A DNA stretch of 18,893 nt, taken from the NCBI GenBank assembly GCA_002293315.1, contig DBCZ01000050.1, forward strand, positions 6,900 through 25,792. The letters are read 5' to 3'. The position numbers and the translations under genes are program-made. This document shows, piece after piece, positions 13,662-18,893 of this stretch; the stretch's first letter is position 1; every line of letters begins with the position of its first letter. The DNA comes from Ruminococcaceae bacterium UBA945 (GTDB lineage Bacteria > Bacillota > Clostridia > Oscillospirales > Acutalibacteraceae). The notes below the pieces were generated by a model, which saw only the letters and a list, made by a program, of their open reading frames with translations, searched no databases and had not been told where the DNA came from.

Positions 13662-16025
13662 TTATTCTTCCGTTTTCACTTCTGCATTGGCCTCTGCCTT
13701 GGCAGCTTCTGCCGCCGCCTTATCAGCCTCTATCTCAGCCTTCGTTCTCCTCTTGCGCTTAGGCTTCTCTTCTGCGGCTTCCGGCTCTGCCGGAGCTTCT
13801 ATATGAGATGCCTCTGCGGTTTCCTGTGTTTTGGGCTCGTCAACAGGATTTTCAAGCTCTACCGGCGTTTCGTCAAGGCCCTTGTCTATTTCGGTGACGT
13901 AGGGTGAGTCGTCATTCAGCTCAGCCACCTCTTTCTGCAGCTCGTCTTCCTTTGGTACATCAACAACCTCCGTCGGCTCGTCGTCCTCCGGGCTATCGCC
14001 CGCTGGGCTTTCGCCGATATGTGCGTCCGGCCCTGCCTCATAAACAACGGCGTCTTCCGTCAGCACCGCGGCCACTTCGTCGGCAATCGCCTTCGCCTCG
14101 TCCAAAAGCGCGCGGATTGAAAGCGAAACCCTGTTCTTATCAAAATCTATCTCGGTTATCTTCGCCTCTACCTCATCGCCCACCTTCAAGACGTCCTGCG
14201 GCTTCTCTATTCTGTGGTCAGCGATTTGTGAGATATGGATAAGACCGTCTATACCCGGAATTATGTTCGCAAAAGCTCCGAACGGCGTCATGCCGACAAT
14301 CCTTGCCTTCGCAACCGTGCCGACCGGGAACTCTTCCCTGAGCTTCTCCCACGGATTATCCGCCGGGTCTTTATATCCCAGAGAGATTTTCTTGTTCTCT
14401 CTGTCAAGCGATTTTACATATACCTCGACTGTGTCACCGACATTAAGAACCTCGCTCGGATGCTTGATTCTGTTCCATGCCAGCTCGGAGATATGCACCA
14501 TGCCGTCCACGCCGCCAATGTCGACGAACGCGCCGAACTTCGTCAGAGACTTCACCTTGCCGGTGAATCTGTCTCCGTCGGCGATGGAATCCCACAGCCT
14601 CTCCTGGGCTTCTTTTCTGGCGTCATTGAGAACCGAGCGAATTGAGCCCACTGCTCTGCGGCGCTTTCTGTCCACCTCAAGCACACGGAACTTCACCTCG
14701 GTGTTCTTGAGCCCTTCTAAATCCTCGCCTCTTGTGAGCGTGGCCTGTGATGCCGGAACAAACACACGAATCGCGTCATGCAGAACAATCACGCCGCCCT
14801 TGACGACCTCAATCACCTTGCCGGAGAAAACCTCTCTGCTCTCGATGGCCTCTTCAAGCTCGTCCCATCCCTTCATGGCGTCTACGCGCCTCTTTGAGAG
14901 CATGATTGTGCCCTCTTGGTCATTCGTCTTCATGATGAGCAAATCGAGCTCATCGCCGACTTTGACGATATCTTCGGGGTTCACATTCGGCTCCTGTGAA
15001 AGCTCTTCAACAGGGATAAAGCCCGCCTGCTTCCTTCCGACGTCAACATACACTTCCGTCGGCGTAATGCTTATCACAACGCCGTGCACCTTTTCGTCTG
15101 TATTTAATTTTTTGAGGGATTCCTCAAGCATCTCCTCAAAACTTTGTACATTTGGATTCTGTTCTGTCATGGTAACTAGTACCTCCTTTATTGTCGTGAC
15201 AGGCGTTGACGCACCCGCCGTGATTCCAACTCTGATGTTTTCGGATAATTTTGCCAGTTCGCCTAGTGGCAGCTCGTCGGCGCTCTCAATTAGATAAGAG
15301 GTACAGTATTTTTTGCATATATCATAGAGCTTTGCCGTATTGGAGCTTTCTTTTCCGCCGACGATAATCATCACATCGGAATCCTTTGCTAAAAGGCGGG
15401 CTTCCGCCTGCCTCGTCGCAGTTGCATTACATATTGTATCAAAAACATCTGCTTTTGTACATAGTTTTTTCATAGTTTTTGCAGATTTATCCCATTCTTC
15501 AGTGTTAAAAGTGGTCTGCGCAACCATCACGACCTCTTTATTTTCCAAATCGGAATCATTTTTGATAATTTCCTCAAGCTCCTCCGCACTCTTTATGATG
15601 ACGGCTTTCACCTCGCCGCCGTCCTCAAAACTGCTCTTAATGCCTTTAACCTCTGAATGGCTCTCGTCTCCGGCAATCACCAGCAATTTGCCTTCAATTC
15701 TCGAGGCCTTGGCAATTGTGTGAATCCTCTCAACAAACGGACAGGTTGCGTCTGCAAACTCAAGCCCCCTGCTTTCAATCTCCTGCTTCTCCTCGGCAGT
15801 TGCGCCGTGTGCGCGCAGCAGGACAAGATACCCCTCCGGCACTTCTTCAACAGAGCTCGCCACTAAAACGCCGCGCGCCTTAAGCTTATTCACCACCTGC
15901 GGGTTATGTATTATCGGGCCGAGCGTGGCCACCTTTTTGCCCTCGCCAAGCAAAGCGTGAACCATCTCCACTGCTCTGTTCACGCCATAGCAGAACCCCG
16001 CCGTCTCCGCGACCTTAATCTTCAT
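13662..16025 (-). CDS. ispH-rpsA: Fusion of HMBPP reductase (IspH) and ribosomal protein S1
   Basis: The 787-residue product joins two proteins. Residues 1-285 are IspH, the iron-sulfur enzyme that makes IPP and DMAPP in the last step of the MEP pathway. The three cluster cysteines are C12 (AGFCYGV), C95 (DATCPFV) and C199 (DTICNAT). H40, H73, H123, E125 and the AQTT motif are present too. Four S1 RNA-binding domains follow at about 311-380, 397-465, 484-552 and 567-638. The third and fourth are the most canonical (KFGAFVDIGGVDGMVHISE and PFGAFANIIPGIDGLIHIS). The last ~140 residues are acidic and Ala/Lys/Glu-rich, including a basic KPKRKRR patch, and probably disordered. This fusion is known in Clostridia. 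I chose the ATG at 16025 with GAGGAG upstream rather than the TTG at 16046. It overlaps the end of plsC by 11 bases. Confidence 0.96.
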   Translation of the reverse strand: MKIKVAETAGFCYGVNRAVEMVHALLGEGKKVATLGPIIHNPQVVNKLKARGVLVASSVEEVPEGYLVLLRAHGATAEEKQEIESRGLEFADATCPFVERIHTIAKASRIEGKLLVIAGDESHSEVKGIKSSFEDGGEVKAVIIKSAEELEEIIKNDSDLENKEVVMVAQTTFNTEEWDKSAKTMKKLCTKADVFDTICNATATRQAEARLLAKDSDVMIIVGGKESSNTAKLYDICKKYCTSYLIESADELPLGELAKLSENIRVGITAGASTPVTTIKEVLVTMTEQNPNVQSFEEMLEESLKKLNTDEKVHGVVISITPTEVYVDVGRKQAGFIPVEELSQEPNVNPEDIVKVGDELDLLIMKTNDQEGTIMLSKRRVDAMKGWDELEEAIESREVFSGKVIEVVKGGVIVLHDAIRVFVPASQATLTRGEDLEGLKNTEVKFRVLEVDRKRRRAVGSIRSVLNDARKEAQERLWDSIADGDRFTGKVKSLTKFGAFVDIGGVDGMVHISELAWNRIKHPSEVLNVGDTVEVYVKSLDRENKKISLGYKDPADNPWEKLREEFPVGTVAKARIVGMTPFGAFANIIPGIDGLIHISQIADHRIEKPQDVLKVGDEVEAKITEIDFDKNRVSLSIRALLDEAKAIADEVAAVLTEDAVVYEAGPDAHIGESPAGDSPEDDEPTEVVDVPKEDELQKEVAELNDDSPYVTEIDKGLDETPVELENPVDEPKTQETAEASHIEAPAEPEAAEEKPKRKRRTKAEIEADKAAAEAAKAEANAEVKTEE

Positions 16026-16728
16026 TTTTCTCCTCGGCTTTATCAATCAGCTCAACGCCCATCATTTCAAGTGCCTCGTTGCGCAGAGCTTTGATTTCAT
16101 CCATGATTTTTCGGCTGGCTTTTCTCATCTCGAGCCCCGAGGAGTCTCGCATGCCGAGCTCTTCTATCGTTATGGGCCTACCGATGTTCACAATCGTACG
16201 CGTGAAAGCCCGCGCCGGCTTGCCGCCTTTTCCGACAATCGCCATCGGGATAACCGTCGCGCCCGTCTCATAGGCAAGCATCGTCACGCCCGGCTTGGGG
16301 CGCAGCAGTTCACCGGTTTTAGAGCGCGTACCTTCGATGAATATACCCACTACGCCGCCCAGCTCAAGCACACTGAGGCCGCCGCGAATACCCTCCGTGC
16401 CGCCCGCGCGCTCAATCGGGAACGCACCGAGATTTCTGATAAACAGCGCCGCCGCTTTCTTCTTGAAAAGCTCCTGCTTCGCCATAAAGTATACCTGCCG
16501 TTTTTGCACAAGTGCCATGAGAACCGGGTCTTTATACGCCCCGTGATTGCTGCAAAGAAGCAATGCGCCTTCCTTTGGCACATTATGCTTGCCGATGAAT
16601 TTGCACGGCGTAAAAAGCTTTATGAACGGCACGGCGATAATTCTGACTATCTTATAGAACCACAGCGTTTTCAGCTTGCCGTCCTTCGTTATTTTCACGC
16701 TGTTTTTCTCATGCTCATTGCACCCCAT
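16015..16728 (-). CDS. plsC: 1-acyl-sn-glycerol-3-phosphate acyltransferase
   Basis: The 237-residue membrane-associated enzyme adds the second acyl chain to lysophosphatidic acid, giving phosphatidic acid for phospholipid synthesis. The catalytic NHxxxxD motif is N61-H62 to D67 in SNHGAYKDP. GAFPIER at 101-107 and IEGTRSKTGEL at 131-141 supply the substrate-binding motifs. A hydrophobic stretch at about 23-40 may contact the membrane. The upstream ribosome binding site is weak (GGGG 7 bases before the ATG), and the start overlaps the cmk stop by 14 bases, so translational coupling is likely. The first ~20 residues are polar, and a downstream GTG at codon 11 is an alternative start. The cmk-plsC-ispH-rpsA order is common in Clostridia. 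Confidence 0.93.
   Translation of the reverse strand: MGCNEHEKNSVKITKDGKLKTLWFYKIVRIIAVPFIKLFTPCKFIGKHNVPKEGALLLCSNHGAYKDPVLMALVQKRQVYFMAKQELFKKKAAALFIRNLGAFPIERAGGTEGIRGGLSVLELGGVVGIFIEGTRSKTGELLRPKPGVTMLAYETGATVIPMAIVGKGGKPARAFTRTIVNIGRPITIEELGMRDSSGLEMRKASRKIMDEIKALRNEALEMMGVELIDKAEEKNED
16030..16035 (-). promoter_or_regulatory. Ribosome binding site that sets the ispH-rpsA start
   Basis: GAGGAG sits inside the last codons of plsC, 4 bases before the ATG at 16025. It favours this ATG over the upstream in-frame TTG at 16046. Confidence 0.7.
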
Positions 16729-17398
16729 TTTTATACCCCAGCTTCCTTCGGATTATATCCAGTATAATCTCAATTGTTTCCTCTATCTCATTGCCTGTGG
16801 AATCTACGATAACAGATTCCTCGCTCGGCTTCAGCGGCGCCACGTCACGCGTGGAATCCCGCTCGTCGCGCTCCTTCACCTCGGCAAGAATCGTGGCATA
16901 ATCCACATCCTCGCCTTTAGCCTTCAGCTCCTCAAAACGCCGGCGCGCGCGCTCCTCCGGCGAAGCCGTAAGGAAGATTTTCACATCTGCATTCGGCAGA
17001 ACCACCGTCGCAATATCTCTGCCGTCCATAATCACGTTATAATTTTCCGCCATGTGGCGTTGCATGCCCAGAAGGAATTCCCTCACACACGGCAGGCTTG
17101 AAGAGACAGACGCGGCGTTAGCAACCTCCTGTGTCCTGATTTTATCGGTTACATCAACGTCGTTAAGCAGCATCCTCTGCGCGAAATCCCCATACTTTAT
17201 CCCGATTTTTATATTGCTGAGCTCAGGCTTGACCGCCGCTTCATCTGAAAAATCTATGCCGTTTTCAAGAAGATACAACCCCACAGTTCTGTAGAGCGCG
17301 CCTGTATCCACATAGACAAAGCCCATCTCCTTCGCCACCGCCCTTGAAATAGAGCTTTTCCCAGCCCCTGAAGGACCGTCGATCGCTACCCATACCAT
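16715..17398 (-). CDS. cmk: Cytidylate kinase
   Basis: The 227-residue cytoplasmic enzyme phosphorylates CMP and dCMP with ATP, recycling CMP released by phospholipid and RNA turnover. The P-loop is GPSGAGKSS at 8-16, followed by the CMP-binding VYVDTGALYRTVG. Further family motifs are IMDGRDIATVVLPNADVKIF, the lid segment SPEERARRR, and RDSTRDVAPLKPSE with its catalytic arginines. The length is normal. GGAGG lies 4 bases before the ATG. It starts 18 bases after the flavoprotein stop and overlaps plsC by 14 bases. Its presence with plsC links nucleotide recycling to lipid synthesis. Confidence 0.96.
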   Translation of the reverse strand: MVWVAIDGPSGAGKSSISRAVAKEMGFVYVDTGALYRTVGLYLLENGIDFSDEAAVKPELSNIKIGIKYGDFAQRMLLNDVDVTDKIRTQEVANAASVSSSLPCVREFLLGMQRHMAENYNVIMDGRDIATVVLPNADVKIFLTASPEERARRRFEELKAKGEDVDYATILAEVKERDERDSTRDVAPLKPSEESVIVDSTGNEIEETIEIILDIIRRKLGYKNGVQ

Positions 17399-17416
17399 AA
17401 AAACCTCCGTTTTGAT

Positions 17417-18649
17417 TTACATATTCATGCCCGCCGCATACCCCGTCGAAAACGCGATTTGCAGGTTAAACCCGCCGGTATAGGCGTTAACATCCAGCAC
17501 CTCTCCCGCGAAGTATAACCCCTCAACAAGCTTTGAGCTCATATCCTTCGGGTTCACCTCATTGACTGCAACGCCGCCAGCCGTGATAATCGCCTCACTT
17601 ATCGGGCGAAAACCCTCTATCTTAATCTCGAAATGCTTTAATAGAGTAAGTAGTCTTCTCCGCTCCTCTTTCGTGATGGCATTGCACATCTTTTCGGGTT
17701 CTATGCCCGAAAGCCTCACCACCACAGGTATCATTGACTTCGGCAAAAGCGCATCGAGGGAGTTTGCGAATATTCTGTTCCTGTTTTCCTCAAAATCTCG
17801 CAGAAGCCTTGCGTCAAGCTTCTTTTCATCCAGCGCGGGCTTCAAATCCAGCTCGAGCGTATAAGCGTTCGCTGCGCTTTCTGTCATGTGCGCCGAAGCC
17901 GAAAGAGCGATTGGCCCGGAAAGTCCGAAGTGCGTGAACAACAACTCGCCGAAATCGTGATAAACAGCCTTATCGCTTTTATCCTTTACAGTCAGCCCCG
18001 TGTTTTTCAGCGAAAGCCCCTGCATCTCCCGGCATATATCGCCGTCTTCTACAAGCGGCACGAGTGACGGGCGAATTTCCGTAATCGTATGCCCCAGCTT
18101 CGCTGCGAGACGAACACCGTCTCCGTTTGAGCCGGTGCCGGGATAAGACGAGCCCCCACAGGCGTTCAGAACGCTCTTTGCCTGATATGTTCGCCCATTT
18201 GCCCTCACGCCGGCAACCCTGCCGCCCTCGGCGATTATCTCCGTAACAGCCGCGCGGATAAACACAGCGCCCTTCTCCCTTGCAAATGCATATAGCGCGT
18301 CGGCTATGTCGTTCGCGTCGTCAGACATTGGGAAAACCCGCTTGCCACGCTCTGTTTTGAGAGGAACTCCTCGGCTTTCAAAGAAAGCCATCGTATCCTG
18401 CGGGGTGAAAGAATTCACCGCACCGTACAGAAACTTCCCGTTGCCCGTCGCCGCCTCTATTACCTCGCGCGGCGAGCAATCATTCGTTACGTTGCAGCGG
18501 CCTTTGCCGGTTATGCGAAGCTTCCTGCCGGCTTTCTCGTTCTTATCAAAAACCGCAACAGTGCGGCCTCTGCCCGCGCAAACGCCTGCGGCCATCAAAC
18601 CCGCCGCGCCCGCGCCGATGATTATCACATCAAATGAATCAGCTTTCAT
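17417..18649 (-). CDS. BaiN/HI0933-like NAD(P)/FAD-dependent oxidoreductase
   Basis: The 410-residue flavoprotein belongs to the HI0933/YhiN group. The N-terminal FAD-binding motif is VIIIGAGAAGLMAAG at 8-22, followed by the group's hallmark GRKLRITGKGRCNVTN. A GGSSYPGTGSNGDG segment lies in the middle, and the C-terminus has the second FAD contact (GLYFAGEVLDV, then GGFNLQIAFSTGYAAG). A member of this group, BaiN, has been reported to reduce bile-acid intermediates, but most relatives have no proven substrate, so I give no symbol. The start at 18649 has a weak AGGA 9 bases upstream and overlaps the regulator's stop by 11 bases. This suggests coupling to that gene. Confidence 0.92.
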   Translation of the reverse strand: MKADSFDVIIIGAGAAGLMAAGVCAGRGRTVAVFDKNEKAGRKLRITGKGRCNVTNDCSPREVIEAATGNGKFLYGAVNSFTPQDTMAFFESRGVPLKTERGKRVFPMSDDANDIADALYAFAREKGAVFIRAAVTEIIAEGGRVAGVRANGRTYQAKSVLNACGGSSYPGTGSNGDGVRLAAKLGHTITEIRPSLVPLVEDGDICREMQGLSLKNTGLTVKDKSDKAVYHDFGELLFTHFGLSGPIALSASAHMTESAANAYTLELDLKPALDEKKLDARLLRDFEENRNRIFANSLDALLPKSMIPVVVRLSGIEPEKMCNAITKEERRRLLTLLKHFEIKIEGFRPISEAIITAGGVAVNEVNPKDMSSKLVEGLYFAGEVLDVNAYTGGFNLQIAFSTGYAAGMNM

Positions 18650-18893
18650 TTGCTATGTCCTGTTCGTCAACCTTTTCGTAAACGCCGTAATCGTCCCAGA
18701 TGCCCTCAATCTTCTTGAGCGTTTCGCTAACCTCATTTTTCTTCTCAATCGCCAAGGTGACGATGAGGGCGTTGATGAGGCTCAGCGCGCCGACGAGTGA
18801 GTCGACGAATGAAACCATGTCGCTTCTGGCATAGAGCTTATAGCCCGCATATTTCGCGAGCGGGGAAGATTCAGAGTCAGTTATGGCTATCGG
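18639..18893 (-). CDS. MurR/RpiR-type transcriptional regulator, C-terminal part only
   Basis: Only the last 84 residues are inside the window; the gene continues past the right edge. The visible part matches the end of an RpiR/MurR SIS domain: IAITDSESSPLAKYAGYKLY, then SLVGALSLINALIVTLA and the amphipathic tail ETLKKIEGIWDDYGVY. Such regulators have an N-terminal helix-turn-helix and sense sugar phosphates or amino-sugar phosphates through the SIS domain. The ligand and targets cannot be judged from this fragment. The stop codon at 18641-18639 lies inside the flavoprotein gene, giving an 11-base overlap, so the regulator is probably the upstream member of that transcription unit. Confidence 0.8.
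   Translation of the reverse strand, partial: PIAITDSESSPLAKYAGYKLYARSDMVSFVDSLVGALSLINALIVTLAIEKKNEVSETLKKIEGIWDDYGVYEKVDEQDIANES

Noticed and set aside
14263..15297. 344-codon open frame on the plus strand, very rich in Ser and Thr
   Set aside because: It lies antisense to the ispH-rpsA coding region, whose four S1 domains are clear, and has the composition expected of a reverse-frame shadow. No ribosome binding site or domain was seen.

Overview
The window looks like chromosomal DNA from a member of Bacillota, probably class Clostridia. The strongest evidence is the IspH-ribosomal protein S1 fusion directly downstream of cmk and plsC, an arrangement typical of Clostridia and relatives. 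Strong AGGAGG-type ribosome binding sites, a DUF2089/DUF4097 pair, separate secD and secF genes and an LtaS-type sulfatase agree with this. The species cannot be named from the sequence. I see no rRNA, tRNA, CRISPR array, insertion sequence or prophage gene. Gene density is high and no gene-free stretch reaches 300 bases.

Layout, right to left, because almost everything is on the minus strand. (1) 18893-13662: the tail of an RpiR/MurR-type regulator, then baiN-like flavoprotein, cmk, plsC and ispH-rpsA. Three of the four junctions overlap by 11-14 bases and the fourth gap is 18 bases, so this reads as one transcription unit. It joins CMP recycling, phosphatidic acid synthesis, the last step of the MEP isoprenoid pathway and an S1-like RNA-binding protein. 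(2) 13494-11114: secD and secF, sharing an ATGA overlap, for the Sec translocon. (3) 11017-6134: an LtaS-like membrane phosphotransferase/sulfatase, deoC, a pyrimidine-nucleoside phosphorylase gene and an mgtC-like gene. This probable operon has a promoter at its head and a terminator at its end, and a small branched palindromic element sits between deoC and the phosphorylase gene. (4) 5980-4533: a DUF2089 zinc-ribbon/HTH protein and a DUF4097 beta-repeat protein, with their own promoter and terminator. (5) 1794-4417, plus strand: the only rightward genes, noticeably richer in A+T. They encode a secreted three-repeat protein with a C39-like peptidase domain and a lipoprotein of unknown function. 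(6) 1534-1, minus strand: the ATPase of a BMP/NupO-type nucleoside or sugar ABC importer, cut by the window edge just before its C-terminus.

The importer ATPase, the nucleoside phosphorylase and DeoC would make sense together as nucleoside uptake, phosphorolysis and deoxyribose-5-phosphate cleavage, although other genes separate them. The most likely accessory and least described part is the rightward pair at 1794-4417: a signal peptide, three ~95-residue modules each with one cysteine in a P-C-x-R-M motif, a C39-type cysteine-peptidase domain, and an unassigned partner lipoprotein. I found no clear evidence of a wholly new defence or mobile system. The other notable points are the shared SHOCT-like helix in the DUF2089 and DUF4097 proteins, the branched repeat at 8172-8215, and the overlap of the secF terminator with the ltaS-like promoter.
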